A DNA stretch of 64,000 nt from Ochotona curzoniae (GCF_017591425.1 NW_024466599.1:69420501-69484500), one strand, 5' to 3'; positions 43,370 to 55,911 are shown, counted from the stretch's first letter. Translations and numbers: made by a program. The notes: generated by a model from the letters alone, not told the origin.

Positions 43370-45300
43370 TGGAGTAGAAGCAAATATATTTGTGTCACTG
43401 GAGTCTCAGAAGCAAAAAGTAGCTATGAAGTCAAAGATTTGAGTAATCCTACTACTATTAAGGAAACTGAATTTGTATAAGACACTCTACAAAATTATCT
43501 CCAGGACTAGATTCCGGACTAGTGTAGAGAATTCTTCCAAACACTTAAAGGAAGAATTAACACCAATTCTATATAATCTCTTCCAGAAACATAATCTCTT
43601 CCAGCAACTTACTTCATAAGGGCATCTAATACCACAACAAATAAAGTCAGTCTAAAAACAGAAAAGTACAGATCAATAACCCTAGTGAAAATGGACACAA
43701 AAGTCCTTAGAAAAATTTAACAGATAATTCAAAAACATACAAAAACAATTAAATGCCATTACTAAGTGGAGTTTATTCCAGGTATACTTGGCTCATTCAA
43801 TCTTCAAAAAAAATTTCATTAACATAATCCACTGTACTAAAAAAAAATAAGAAAAATAATACTTATACTAACTGGTGCAGAAAATGCAGGTCAAAATTCA
43901 AGACCCAGTTATGAAGGAAAAATTCTTACGACAGCTTCGCAAGGTAAGTACACAAGAGTCAAATGTATTCCCAAATATCAGTAATGAACACATATATGCT
44001 GATATTAAAAACATGACATAATTGCTGAAGAATTCATATGATTAGGCCTAAATCTAAAAAGCATGTAGAGGACTCATGCTCAAAATTACAGTGTTAGTTA
44101 AAGATCTAAAGAAAAAAACATACTATGGTGACTCAATAAAATCAAGGTGTCATTTCCCCCAGACTGACATACAGTTGCTGCTTTTAAGATTTATGTTTTG
44201 GGCCTGGCAGTGTGGCCTAGCGGCTAAAGTCCTCATTTGAACTCGCTGGGATCCCATATGGGCGCCAGTTCTAATCCCGGCAGCTCCACTTCCCATCCAG
44301 CTCCCTGCTTGTGGCCTGGGAAAGCAGTCAAGAATGGCCCAGAACCTTGGGACCCTGCATCCACGTGGGATGCCCAGAAGAAGTTCCTGGATCCTGGCTT
44401 CGGACTGACATAGCATCGGCCATTGGGCTCACTTTGGAAGTGAATCATTGGACAGAAGATCTTCCTCTCTGTCTCTCCACCTCTCTGTATATCTGACTTT
44501 CCAATAAATAAATAAATCTTTAAAAAAAAAAAAAGAGTAGGAGACCACCACCACCACAGGCAGAATCCCTGGCTTCAATCTCATTCTGTCGACACACTAG
44601 CCCTGAAAATGGACAGCAGGCTAAAACACATATACAAAACCACAACAAATTAAGAAAAAAAATATGCAGGAAAAGAATCTTTGAACCTTAAAACTAAGCA
44701 AAGAACTCTTAGACTTAACCCCAACAGCCTGATGTATAGAAGACAATTCTGATAAGCTGGATTTCACCAAAATTTAAATATTTGTTTTGCGAAAGATCCT
44801 GTTAAGAGATTGAAATAATTTGAGCAAAATATCTACAAATCACACATCTGACAGAAAAATCTCTAGTATCTAGAATATATAAGGAATGCTCAAAACAAAA
44901 CCTAAAGCCACCAATTAGAAATAGAGTAAAAGACAAGAAAAGACACTTCCCCAATGAAAACACAGATGGCGAATGAGTACATGTGAAGATCTTCCCAGAG
45001 GATTTGTCACTAAGGAAACACAAAGGAAATCTACAGTGGACTCTCACTTATACATTTTATCTGGACAGCTAAGGATTTTTAAATGTGGTAACACCCAATA
45101 CTGGTGAGGATGGGAATATTCATGCCATAGAATATTACTCAGCAATAAACAGGGATGAACTATGAACACACAAAACTATTTCAAACAAAATTTCAAGTAC
45201 AAAACCAAGAATGGAAAGCATTTTTCTGACAAGGGTCAGGCAGATATTATATTATCACATCATTGGCAGATTATACAAAATGATCAGTTAATCAGCTTGT
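43370..45300 (+). mobile_element. Old L1 ORF2 fragment, plus orientation
   Basis: Decayed ORF2 landmarks: CCAAACACTTAAAGGAAGAA then TTAACACCAATTCT at about 43535, AACCCTAGTGAAAATGGAC at about 43680, and after a CSINE GGATTTCACCAAAATTTAAA and CGAAAGATCCTGTTAAGAG at about 44760-44805. Another 3' part around 45095-45170 resembles L1 (ATAGAATATTACTCAGCAAT). No open frame. Confidence 0.75.
44198..44533 (+). mobile_element. CSINE, plus orientation, inside old L1
   Basis: Full length from TGGGCCTGGCAGTGTGGCC through GGCGCCAGTTCTAATCCC to TCTGACTTTCCAATAAAT and an A-run. A younger subfamily by its tail. Confidence 0.92.
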
Positions 45301-45533
45301 TACTTATTCATTGAATTCTGAGTTCCACCTGAAGTTGCCTTGGCATGGCCAGACCTTCCCTACCCATTCTAGACAGCTCTGTTAAACGATTAAAGATTAC
45401 ACACTGAGTGAGTTCACTTTTGCAATATTCTTAAATAACAAAGATCAGAAATGGAGAACAAGTTAGGATTAGGAATGGGGCTCTATAGGACAGAAAGAGG
45501 CATGGCTATATAAAAGGTAACATGAGAATTCTT

Positions 45534-45842
45534 TATTTATATTTATTGGAAAGTCAGATCTACAGAGAGAAGGAAAGACAGAGAGAAAGATCTTCCATCC
45601 ACTGATTCACTCCCCAAGTAGCTGCAACGGCCAGAGCTGAGCTGATCCAAAGCCAGGAGCCAGTAGCTTCTTCTGGGTCTCCCATGTGGATACAGAGTCC
45701 CAAGGCTTTGGCCCGTCCTTGACTGCTTTCCCAGACCACAAGCAGGGAGCTGGAAGTGGAGCAGCTGAGACACAAACTGGTGCCCATATGGGTGGCAGTT
45801 GCAAGGTGAGAATTTAGCCACTAGGTTATTGCACCAGGCCCA
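45534..45842 (-). mobile_element. CSINE, minus, with short target-site duplication
   Basis: Inverted tail (TTTATTGGAAAGTCAGATC), CAAAGCCAGGAGCCAGTAG, inverted head ending TTGCACCAGGCC. AGAATTCTT is repeated at 45525-45533 and 45843-45851. Confidence 0.9.
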
Positions 45843-46011
45843 AGAATTCTTAAGGTGAAGAAAACGTTCTGTATCTTGTCAAATTATGACTTCACAATAT
45901 TTTACTATGGTTTAAAAGACATGGCAAATGTAAGATATCTGATAATTTCTGATTTTTAAATAGCTGCATGTGAATGTCTTTTCTCAACAATCAAAGCATT
46001 GTAGAATAAAA

Positions 46012-46310
46012 GATGAAGCTGTTGCCTTTGATAGTAGCATCTCATATGGGTGCCAGTCCCTGTTCTGTCTGTCCCACTTCTGATCCAGCTCCCTGCTAAT
46101 GGTCTGGGGAAAGCAACAGAAGACGGTCCAAGTGCTTGGGTCCCACACCCACGTGGAAGCCCATGACGAAGTTCCCGGCTCTAGCTTCGTCCTAGCCTAG
46201 CCCAGCCACTGCAGCCAACTGGGGAGTGAAGCAGCAGATGCAAGATCTCTCTCTGTAGCTCTGGCTTTCAGATAAACTAATAAGCCTTTCAGAAACAAGA
46301 GAAAGAAAAC
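46012..46310 (+). mobile_element. Older CSINE, plus orientation
   Basis: CATCTCATATGGGTGCCAG, CACTTCTGATCCAGCTCCC, GTGAAGCAGCAGATGCAAG and a TTTCAGATAAACTAATAAG tail. The head is decayed. Confidence 0.8.
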
Positions 46311-47075
46311 AGTAGCGAATAATTTTTCAAAACACAGTGTTATGTAGTATAAAAGTGTACACTAAATGACAGTAAGATACACATATATTCATTTATATGT
46401 AAGGTATTATTCAGAAGTGTTTCTATGTGTTTCTTCAGCGATATTCCCATTGCTTAAAACAAAATTTCAATCTCTCTTTGCAATCATTTTAGGATAATAA
46501 AAAAATTTGTAACATCATGTTCAACTATCCATGTTTTTGACATTACAAAGAATTGCTCCAAATGATTTTGGATGCATTCTAAAAATCAAACTGGTTTTCA
46601 TACAAAGACATATTACTTGCCTGTTAAGAATGCTACATAGAGTCTGGTAATGAACAAAACTTGGAAGAATTATGCAAACACCTATCAAATCTCTCATGGT
46701 ATAAAAATAATATAGCACTTGCAAAACCATTAACTAGGAACAATCTTAAGGTCAAACTTATAATTTTAATCAAATTACTGTGAACTAATCAATTAGTTCT
46801 CAAAGTTTCATGATTCACATATAAGGATATGAAAACTAATTTGAAATTTTCAGACCTGCACATAAAATTATATTAAATAATTGTACTGAGTTTAAGTCCA
46901 CACATACCAATAAATTTACCAAATACATTAATGTTGATATTATATACCAAAGCATTCATCCTATTACTGACTTTTATTAAATGTGTTTTGTAACACAACA
47001 TCTTGGGACGATTTCCTCGCATCATGAATCACATTATGAGTCAGAGGTCTGGATTACATTTCAATAACCACCAAC
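46311..47075 (-). other. MGAT4A: MGAT4A intron, unassigned AT-rich sequence
   Basis: Nothing recognised between the SINE and the next exon. Confidence 0.5.
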
Positions 47076-47269
47076 CTTTCTACATTGACTGGCTTATCAA
47101 ATTTAAACAAGATGTAGTCTCCAGCTACTGGGGTTATAGCCCAGAAGAAATCCTCTCCCATGTAAGTTTTCTCGAGTGTATGTCCTTGGTAAACCTTCAT
47201 GGAAGTTGATACCTCTGCAGGTGGGTTTACGTGGATTTTGAGAAGCAATGGCTTCATGTAGTCTTTATC
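47076..47269 (-). CDS. MGAT4A: MGAT4A coding exon (residues about 377-441)
   Basis: A 194-nt minus-strand exon after TCCTGCTAG. It starts [20 protein letters not shown], contains [15 protein letters not shown], and ends DKPVNVE plus two bases of a split Ser. The donor GTTGGT is non-consensus at +3 and +4, but the phase into 40886 is exact. It lies in the C-terminal part of GlcNAc-transferase IVa. Confidence 0.95.
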
Positions 47270-47358
47270 CTAGCAGGAAAGATACACATGCTATTTAAAA
47301 ACATATACAGCTCAGTACATTTAAGAAATTGTAATCTATAAGAAAACAGATCACCAAC

Positions 47359-47466
47359 CGTGAGTTTCTGAATTTTTCCCGATAATGAGGAATGCAGACC
47401 AACATGTTGGAAAAGGGAAGGTCTGAAACGAATTCGCAGATTTGCTTTTTGTCTATCACAATGTTT
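47359..47466 (-). CDS. MGAT4A: MGAT4A coding exon (residues about 341-376)
   Basis: A 108-nt minus-strand exon after ACATTTAG. It reads [20 protein letters not shown] then [16 protein letters not shown]. Donor GTTGGT, the same weak form as the next exon. The intron to 47269 is only 89 nt. Phase 0 on both sides. Confidence 0.95.
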
Positions 47467-50014
47467 CTAAATGTTAAAAAAAGAATTGTGTTATTTTTAA
47501 GCAATTATGAGAAATCATGCTCTCACCTGAAGCAAGAAGTCCTCCAGCAGTGGAGTGAAGACTTCAAATCGTCATTCCAAACTGCACTTATTTTGATGTC
47601 ACCTTTTCTGGTATATTAACAGATTTGCTGCCTATCTGATAAACAGCCATAATCCAGAAACTTAATTTCAGCCAAGGGAAGAGTATAGGTTTAATTTCAA
47701 CCATTCTCCAAAACATGTTAGTAATAATGATTAAATTGCTAATATTAAGATGCAAAAAAAAAAAGACTACAAGTTTGGTTCAAATATATAAATGATTAAT
47801 TAGATAATAGAACAGATTAGAATTTCCAAATAAAAGGCATATTTTGTGACATAAAAGCAATTTGAGAGGTGAGACAAAAACTTGACTAGAAGCGGAGATA
47901 CTGGACAAATCCATATCCACATAATTAAGGGATCATTCTGTATTTCAACTTGGGAATGTCTTGCTGCCCCAGTATTACATGGTAACCCATCTCATGTTTG
48001 GGTATATGGTACTGGATGGCTGCCAGATAGTAAGAAATTGTAACACTGGCAAACAGGCTTGGGTGGAGTGCTGCTTGAGTCTTGGCATGTGCAACAGGCA
48101 ACCTTCGCAGGTTGTTACTCTTCATGGTCAATGACTTATCTAAGTCTGGGGCCAAATACATTGAAAAGGCATTCTTAAAACATACTTATTTTTGGAGATT
48201 TCCAAAAACTACTGGCTATTCAAATACTTAATTCTTTTCAAGAGATTTGACTTTGTTAATATTGTCATTAGATAACTAACAGCAAAGAAGTAAGGCGATA
48301 CAGTGTATTTTGTTTTTGCCAATATGCAAGTGGGAAGAAGATAGAAAGCAAGGAAGTGAAGGAGAAAGGTGGCTCCAGTGAGCTGAATTGTGCATCTCAG
48401 TGATTTGATCTCATCAAGCCTAACTAAAGGGAATTTTTGGGTACTTGTCCCAAATTAGGCTTACATTAAGAAGGGGATATATGAACTACATTTCAAATAT
48501 TTGAAAGTATACAGCAATGTGAAGTCCTTCGCTCCACAGGCAACGGAAGCAATCAGGCTTGATCCAGCAAGGCAGGTTGATGAGCATTGGCAAGAATGTG
48601 TGATGAAGGGTTTCCCAGACCATTGTCAGAGAATGCTCGGCTGGCCAGCAAAAATGTGGTAAGGAAGGCCTGAGGGCCACAGAGAAGCATGGACTAAAGC
48701 AGAGTAAGCGAATAGGTAACAATATACAGAGGGTTGAGACTTAAACTTATGAATGATTTAGGGAGTTTTCAGCTTTCTAATTTCTGTTATTTTTTTCACA
48801 GGCTTACTTTATAACTTACACACATATTAGATAAAAACTGTGCCAGATGAGTTAAATTCAGGTTTGGTACAGAAGTGTCAAGATAATAGTAACTTATCAG
48901 GATTCAATAATGAAAATTCCAGTAAATTACAACCAAAATATCAGAGTTTAGATCTTAAAAATGATTCAATTTGAATTTATATGTTTTTCATTGAAAAATA
49001 CTGTTATTTTGCAACATTCAATGGTTTCCTCTAAACATGTGGTGCTTGACTTTCTTAACAAAGACAATGTAATTATAGCTTATTGGTACTGGCAAATGGT
49101 AGGTAGGGCATCAAAATACAGAATATAAAGTCATAATGTGAAATTAAATACGTGTGGGTTACAACGAATAACTCAACCCTACAATGATACGTGCTTACAA
49201 TGTTTGCAATGTTATAAAGTGTCAGAAATCTGACATTCATTTTCAAGAACATGTATGTTCATATTATTTATATTTATACCAAATAAATTAAAATTTGTAT
49301 TTTTCTAGATCAAAAAAAAATCAAGCTGGACGAGGAAAACCCATAACTTACTTTTAATAATATGATACTTTCAGAAATAATTACCAGTTGAACAATCAAA
49401 GCATAAACTATCACTTATTTATAGACCTGCCACCATCACCCTAATGGTAATTACACTGGACACAACACACTAAAGGTTGTGATCTGTCACTGTGTCGTTT
49501 ACATTGTACTTTTATTCCTTTACGTATTCCCTTGAACAGTATTATTCCTTACTTCCAGATGTGTGGGAGTCTGATATTATCTCCCATAGCAACTTGATAG
49601 ATACTTGACATAGATACTTGAAAGATACTTGACATAGAATATTAAGAAAAAAAAACCTGAAATAAATACCCAACTAAATTCAGGACAGATCAACATCTTT
49701 AATCAGTAGTAACTAAATATCAGAGCCTGAAGGGACTATAAACAGCAGTTCAGAAAATGGCTATTGCCCTACCTGCAATAGGCTTTCTGGCTTTAAGAGA
49801 CTTCCCATTGCTAGTTAAAAGTCCTAATACAGGCACTCTTTTATTAGTTGGCAAAAGTGAACAGCTGAAGTGTTAGGTGGAAACACCATTTCCTTTTATC
49901 CATCTAGTTAATTTTCAGTTGGCAAAATCCAGCCCCGTAAAAGTCCCTTTCGAAGATGAAACATACTCGTCAAAAATAAAACAACTGTTTTATCCTCACA
50001 ATTAGTTAACTTAC
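47467..50014 (-). other. MGAT4A: MGAT4A intron, unassigned
   Basis: 2.5 kb without an exon or an identifiable SINE. It is AT-rich, with a short A11 run at about 47754 and imperfect ATACTTGA repeats at about 49601-49635. Confidence 0.5.
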
Positions 50015-50145
50015 GGCATCTTTTTCAGGGTTGCAGACTTTCACCCAGAGAATATGATCCAAGAGCCAATCAATGGGTTTCTCTTTATAAAACATAAATA
50101 TGAATTCTACTATCAGAGTGAGGTCTGGTGCTTGAAACATTTTAC
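50015..50145 (-). CDS. MGAT4A: MGAT4A coding exon (residues about 297-340)
   Basis: A 131-nt minus-strand exon between TCTTTTCAG and GTAAGTT. With the split Gly it reads [20 protein letters not shown] then [20 protein letters not shown] and EKDA. It is part of the catalytic domain. Nearly identical to the human protein as recalled. Confidence 0.96.
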
Positions 50146-50614
50146 CTGAAAAGATATTCTCAGTCAATAGCTGAATAAAGAAAACAGACTTCAAAACAAA
50201 TGCTATGCAAGCAGTTGCTACATTATACTGTTCAAGAGAATAACACAGGGTTGCGGGGGTGGGAGGTGGAGTCTGTACATGTTCAGAGGCAGACAACATT
50301 TTTTTCCTGAAAATTTCCAAACCCCAGTGGGTTCAGTCCAGATCCAGAAAGCGTGCATACACAAGGCCTAAAAAGCCTGTGCTTTCATCTACATATAATT
50401 TTGAGTAATTGCCCTATTTCTATTTCCCCAAAACAAAGTAGCTTCAGCTAAAATATTCTCTTGAGTTGTCATGTGGGTAAAATAGAAGTGAATTTTTGAA
50501 ATGATCAAAAAACTCACCAAATACCCCTGGCTCAGAGGATTCAACATGTCAGAGACTTTTCCTTCATGCTTTACTAAAATTCTTTCCATTAAAAAGGACA
50601 ACACTGGGGTGAGG

Positions 50615-50950
50615 AGTGGGCCACACTAGTGCAGTGGGCTGTCACCATTTGGGGACATTTGCCTCCCAAACTGAAGTCCAGGTTTGAGCCCCGCTGCTCT
50701 ACTTCTGATCCAGCCTCCTGATAATGCATCCTGGGGGGGGGGGGCACCTGCCATCAGCCTCCTGATAATGCATCCTTGGCGGGGGGGCACCTGCCATCAC
50801 CCAAATGGACACCCAAACGAAGTTCTGGCTTCTGGCTCTGACCTGACTCAGCCCTGACTGTTGCAGACATTTGGGGAGTTTGAAAAAGAAAATGGAAGAT
50901 GTTTTGTCTGTCTGTCTGCTATTCTTTTCAGATAAATGAAAAAATACAGA
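50615..50950 (+). mobile_element. Old CSINE with internal tandem duplication
   Basis: GGAGTGGGCCACACTAGTGC head, CTACTTCTGATCCAGCCTCC body, CTTTTCAGATAAATG tail. A 44-bp segment in the middle is duplicated (50711-50798). Confidence 0.78.
50711..50798. repeat. 44-bp tandem duplication with G-runs inside a CSINE
   Basis: CAGCCTCCTGATAATGCATC starts at 50711 and again at 50755. Each copy ends CACCTGCCATCA, and the copies differ only around the G-run (12 G against GGCGGGGGGG-type). Confidence 0.9.
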
Positions 50951-51627
50951 GTGAAAAAAAAGGAGGAGGGAAATGAGAGGTTTAGATTTAAAAAGTTATC
51001 TAAGCTGTAAGTGTAGGAGAGATTCCTAATTTTATTTTTCAAACCTTTGTAAGTTAAAATGTTTGACTTTTAAATTAACTTTTGAGATAATGATCAAAGG
51101 CACAGTCTCTAACAGTTAAAGTATTAAAATATTATAGTAGAGAAATGCCTCGAGTATTTTTGAAAACCTATAAATTTTCTTCCATTGTAGTTATATTTTT
51201 GGTTAGTTTAGAAACTTCAGTGGGTAGAGGCAGGAGTTTCAGAATGAGCACCCAACTATCCAACAAAAGAAACAATCAATAAAGCTTAACTCTCTGAATG
51301 ACAACTGCATGTACTGCATAGAAATTCCAAGAGACTATGTATAAAAAAAATCTTTCTCTGGAATTCTTAAAACAACCCCTTTTGTGACAAAACAACTGAA
51401 TAAATCAGATATACTCAACAGGACCATGGGGGGGAGAGCTGTAGAGATCTAGAATAAATTATACAATTCTACAAGTCTTCAAACTCTGCCTTGGGTTGAC
51501 TTTCAGTATTTCAAAAAACAAATCAAATTTCCTTAAAAAAAAATCAAAGAAAACCAAACATTGCTATGGGGAAAAAAAGACAACTTTAGAATAAACAAAG
51601 CAGTTGATTTAATATTCTGAAAATTAG

Positions 51628-51915
51628 GGCTAACTGTGCAGCATTGTAGGTAAAGCCATTGTCTGCCAGGCCAGCATACATAGGCACTGCTCCACTTCTA
51701 GTCCAGTTTCCCACTAATGTGCCCAGGAAAGCAGCAGAGCATGGCTCAAGTACTTGGGACTCCTGAACCCAGGAGAGAAACTCAAAAGAAGCTCCGGGTT
51801 GTGGCTTCAGGCTGGTTCAGCCCTAGCCACTGCAGCCATTTGGGGAGTAAACCAAGTGAATGAAAGACAGCCCTCTGCAACTCTTCCTTTCAAATAAATA
51901 AATCTTAAAAATATA
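51628..51915 (+). mobile_element. Old CSINE, plus orientation
   Basis: GGCTAACTGTGCAGCATTGT head, CCACTTCTAGTCCAGTTTCC body, GGGGAGTAAACCAAGTGAAT and a CCTTTCAAATAAATAAATC tail of the rabbit-like type. Confidence 0.82.
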
Positions 51916-51970
51916 TATTTTGAGTCATAGCTATTTTTTGGAAAAGTGATAAATATGGCAATTTTCTTAC

Positions 51971-52085
51971 CAATGAAGCCCAACTGGGAAAACTCTAGAA
52001 TCATCCAGTCCTCGGAGGAAAGTTGGAGTGCAAAATTTTTTATGGTGTTAAAGTAATTCTGTTTGACAATAATATCATCTTCAAG
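51971..52085 (-). CDS. MGAT4A: MGAT4A catalytic exon (residues about 259-297): GlcNAc-transferase IVa
   Basis: MGAT4A is alpha-1,3-mannosyl-glycoprotein 4-beta-N-acetylglucosaminyltransferase A (family GT54). This type II Golgi enzyme adds a beta-1,4 GlcNAc branch to N-glycans using UDP-GlcNAc. The 115-nt exon follows TTCTCTAG and reads [20 protein letters not shown] then [19 protein letters not shown], with a GTAAGA donor. LEDD supplies the acidic, DXD-like metal/nucleotide-sugar motif. From here to the stop at 34916 eight exons (115, 131, 108, 194, 79, 67, 113, 27 nt) give 277 residues in one open frame, the C-terminal half of the usual 535. The N-terminal membrane anchor and stem exons are not in the window. 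No defect is seen. Confidence 0.96.
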
Positions 52086-52199
52086 CTAGAGAAAATTAAA
52101 GTTACATTATTTTATCAAAATACATACATAAGACATTCTTGGCATGCAAAAATTTAAGCACACTTCTATCATGAAAAATCAATTAAAATATAAACATTT

Positions 52200-52445
52200 G
52201 GAAGCTGGCTTTCAGGCTAGAGGTTAAGACATACATGTCCCCTATCAGAGCTGCACTGATTCTTAGCTCCAGCTCCTGACTCGCGTCCTGCCAAGGCAGG
52301 CCCTGGGAAGCACTGGGCTCCTGCTCCCTGTGTGGAACACCTGCCTCCTGGCTCTTGTGGCCCAAGCCTGGCCATTGCCAGCAGATGGTAAGTGAACCAA
52401 TGAATGAGAAAACTAACTCTCTCTTTGTCTCTCAAATTTTAAAAA
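52200..52445 (+). mobile_element. Old CSINE, plus orientation
   Basis: AGCTGGCTTTCAGGCTAGAG then GTTAAGACATAC head, CCTGCCAAGGCAGGCCCTGG body, TTTGTCTCTCAAATTTTAAA tail. Confidence 0.68.
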
Positions 52446-52829
52446 ATAATTTTAAAACAAAGAAAACAAAACATATGTAAATTAAGATAAAATAAATAAA
52501 AGCAGAAGATGCACACCACAGGTCACTAAACCACTCTGTGCCTATAAGAAATGAGGCCACTCTAAAGCATACGTTTATAGATCTGTCTTTTCTTTTTCTT
52601 ATAGGAAAAAAATGTCTGAAAGTATTCAAGATTTTCTGCTTTTCACAAAATATATGCAGCCAATTGAAGTTACAGAAAAGCCATGAGCTTTTCTTCTCTG
52701 TCCTGTGCTCTGCTAGTCGAGGTTACCAAGATGCAAAGCTATAATGGATATGCAACACTTGCAGATCTATATAGATAGTTCCCATATTCCTTTTCCATTT
52801 TAATAAAAAAAGGTTATGTCATTGATATT

Positions 52830-53110
52830 TTTCTCTTATGGTATCACTACTATTTTTACAGATTAGTAAATATGTGTTTAAATTATGGAATTCAATAGCT
52901 GCACTGTATTCCATAAAACAGACATACTATAATTTATTCAGCTCCTCCCTTGCCATAGGCGAACATTACCTGATTTTTACCAAGCAGTATTGCAATGAAG
53001 AAACTTGCATCTACATAACAGTGCACTTCATCTCAGTAGGACAGATTTTCTTTCTGTATTATTATAGATATCCACACCATATCTCAAAAGAAAAGGTAAC
53101 TGAAAGCCAG
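52830..53110 (-). mobile_element. Old L1 3'-region fragment, minus orientation
   Basis: GCACTGTATTCCATAAAACA, CATACTATAATTTATTCAG and GCAATGAAGAAACTTGCATC resemble the inverted L1 3' region (the part that reads CATGGAATATTATTCAGC on the L1 strand). Heavily decayed. Confidence 0.55.
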
Positions 53111-53492
53111 TCCTGTGGCACTCCCAGCAGTCTGTGGGTGGAGCTCTTATCAACTTAGCTGGGAGTGACAGAGATTAGCAATCCTGGCAACAAAGGTTTT
53201 CCCTTTGTCCACTAATTTTTAAAGTCAGAAGAGTACTTTAATATGTTATAAAATTTTTCCCTTTTCTAAATTTCACATCATTCTTTTTTACTACCCCATT
53301 TTGGATTTGACTTTTCATGTATATATGTGCAATGAGCTTTCTTATTCCTATTTGTAAAGAAATGGTAGTATTATTTGAAAAGATACAAACTGATCTACTT
53401 GCCAACTATTTGCTTTGAAAAGAAGCCGAAGGGACAACCAGACAAACCACAGACCTATGCTTGCATTTAAACTTGCTTTTTATAGGTTAGAT

Positions 53493-53605
53493 GGAGGCAA
53501 ATGTTTGGCATAGAGGCTAAGATGTTGCTTGGGGTCTTTGCATATCATTAGAGTCCTTGGTCCCAATCCTAGCTCCACTTTTTGTCCAGCTTCCTTATAA
53601 CAGGG
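53493..53605 (+). mobile_element. CSINE 5' fragment
   Basis: GTTTGGCATAGAGGCTAAGA then TGTTGCTTGGGG and CCTAGCTCCACTTTTTGTCC are CSINE head and body. It stops where L1 sequence starts. Confidence 0.6.
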
Positions 53606-53675
53606 GGAGCACTATAAGACCTTGGAATGGTTCTTGGGTAAGATACCAAAAACACAGTAATAAAAGAAAAAAACA
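53606..53675 (+). mobile_element. L1 ORF2 fragment, left of the 3.3 kb insertion
   Basis: GACCTTGGAATGGTTCTTGG then GTAAGATACCAAAAACACAG aligns by eye to the L1 ORF2 stretch that precedes AAATGGGATTATATCAAG. The continuation lies on the other side of the insertion at about 56965. Confidence 0.65.
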
Positions 53676-53680
53676 GGTCA

Positions 53681-54000
53681 CAGGATGGGGCGTCTCATGC
53701 CTGGATCCCAGATGACAGCCACCATCTGCACATGGTGAGCTGTCCCCGGGCCTGCCTGGGCTCCGGGGGCTGCTCCCTTCGGGGTGAGTACACCGAAGGG
53801 GTAGGTCTCTGTGACTGGGCAGGTCTGGGACCCACCCGCCACCCTCACTGGGCGGTGAATGGTATTGGGGAGGGGCACGACCTTGGACCTGGGAGTTTAA
53901 ATTTCCAGCAGCCTCCCAGCTGCTGGTGGGTTTCAGGACGGGGCGTCTCATGCCTGGATCCCAGACGACAGCCACCATGTGTAGATGGTGAGCTGTCCCC
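53681..54000 (+). repeat. 253-bp GC-rich tandem unit at the element's 5' end
   Basis: CAGGAYGGGGCGTCTCATGC then CTGGATCCCAGAYGACAGCC starts at 53681 and again at 53934. The second copy is cut short after GAGCTGTCCCCGGGC (about 54005). Confidence 0.85.
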
Positions 54001-55911
54001 GGGCGGCCAGTGCGCCATGTGGTTCCAGGCTCTGCCTGCTGGCCGCCCGGCAGGGAACTCTGGGGTTTTGGTTCTTTGAGTTGCTACATAGTTAGCTCCA
54101 GGTTGAACCCATCATGCTTCTAGGACATGAAGCATTTGTAAAGATTCCCATTGGCAGTAACTCTTCCTTTGTAAAACTTGTAATCAATGAACAATGCTGA
54201 CCACCAAATACCAGTCCATGCAAAAGCTATGGCTTGGGGCTTGTCCTGCAGAATTATATCATGTTACATGACATGATGATGGATCAGGAGAAGGGTCGCA
54301 TTAAGCAAGCCATTACATTAACTAGCACTCAAGAACCATAACCCAGGGAAAATTCTGTGAGGGATATGTGGACCACATCCTGTGAAAATTCTAGCCCCAC
54401 TGGTTATCTCAAGAGTTGGGGCGGTGATGGACTAAGCTAGGTGTGACCAAGGAGCCTGCCATCAATCACAGGCAAAGGAACCCCCAATAGTCTGGACTGG
54501 TCAAGGCAGCAGCACCCGAATGTGCATCCTGATTAGGGTGTGGGATGGGCCAGGCTGTAACGTTCACCAGCTCATACAAGGCCAATTAGAAGGCCAGACT
54601 GTGCCGGGCACTGGCCTAAACCCAGTGGCATGTATGAGAACTGGGTCTGGGAGTGGATTAAGTGGAGGAACTTGGGAAACTCCCCTGGCGAGTCATAACT
54701 CCCGCTGGTGAACATGTGGTCCAGAACTGGGGGTCGGACAAGCTGGGAAAAGTAGCTCCAACAGCTGGCTAATGTGTCAACTGGTAATGGAACAGGGTAG
54801 ATCAGGCAGGACTGAGCAAACCTTAGCCAACAAGCAAAACTAGAGACCAGGACGGAGCACAGGTCATGCCGAGCTAGGCTCTTGCACCTACTGGTCTGCG
54901 TGAGCCAGGAACGCTAAGCCACAGTGTCTATGGCAGAGGTCAGGACAGGTGAGGGGCTGTGCCAAGCTGAGTCAGAGCAACCACTAGCATGCATGTGATC
55001 TATGGCTGGGAACAGGCCCGGCTGGGGAGCTAAGGGGACAACCCTAGCTGGGTTGAGGTTCCCACCAAGGGGTGTGTGACCTGGAATGTGGGCTGCGTTC
55101 TGATCGGGAAATGGTTGTAGTCTCCCTTGGCACAAGTGTGGACTGGGATTGGATGCACCGAGCCGGGCCAGACCCCAACACCCTCTGGTGTCCTGGAGGA
55201 CTGGGATAGATGTGGGATGGACTAGGTCTCAAACCCCTACTGAGCCATGTGTGAGCCATATGTGGGTATGGACAAACCATGGCTGGGCTGAAACATCCAA
55301 CAGCAAGGACCAGTTTGGGTTGAAGGCAAGTCAAGAAAAGCCATTGTTTCTGCTATGACAGGAGGTGGACTGAGTTGGGCTGGCTCATGGACCCACTGGT
55401 AAGCGTGAAACCTGGCATTGGGAGAGGTTCTGATGGAGGAGCCTGGGCAACTCCTCTGGCAGGACACAGACCCGGCAGGTAAGCATAAGAAACATGATAG
55501 GAAACAGCCCAGAACAGGCCACGGAAAGTTACCCACTGGCATACAATTGGCAGGGGTTGGGGGAAGACCAGGCTGAATCTGTCCACATCATCCACTGCAA
55601 ATCCAAGCACCAGAACAGTGTGGGTCGAGCCAGGTTCGTTCGCAACAAAGACTAGTGCACAACACGGAATGCCAAGGTGAGGTTGCCTGTACCAGAAGGA
55701 ACCGCAGCGCCCAACCAGCAAGCGTGAGAACCAGGAATGGAGGGGGCAGAGCTGGCAGGAGAATAAGGGAGGGTTCCTTTGCTGGACAGCTACTCCTGCT
55801 GGAGAGCGTGGGCTGGGATGGGGACAGACCAGACTAGGCAGGGCTACAACACCTGTGCGCCTCATGTGGACTAGATCAGGGAAAAGCCAGGTTGGGCTGA
55901 TTATTCCTGAT

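Noticed and set aside
55353..55865. 170-codon minus-strand frame in the composite element
   Set aside because: It lies in degenerate GC-rich repeats, has no recognisable domain and low complexity in hydrophobic/Pro/Cys runs. Treated as chance.
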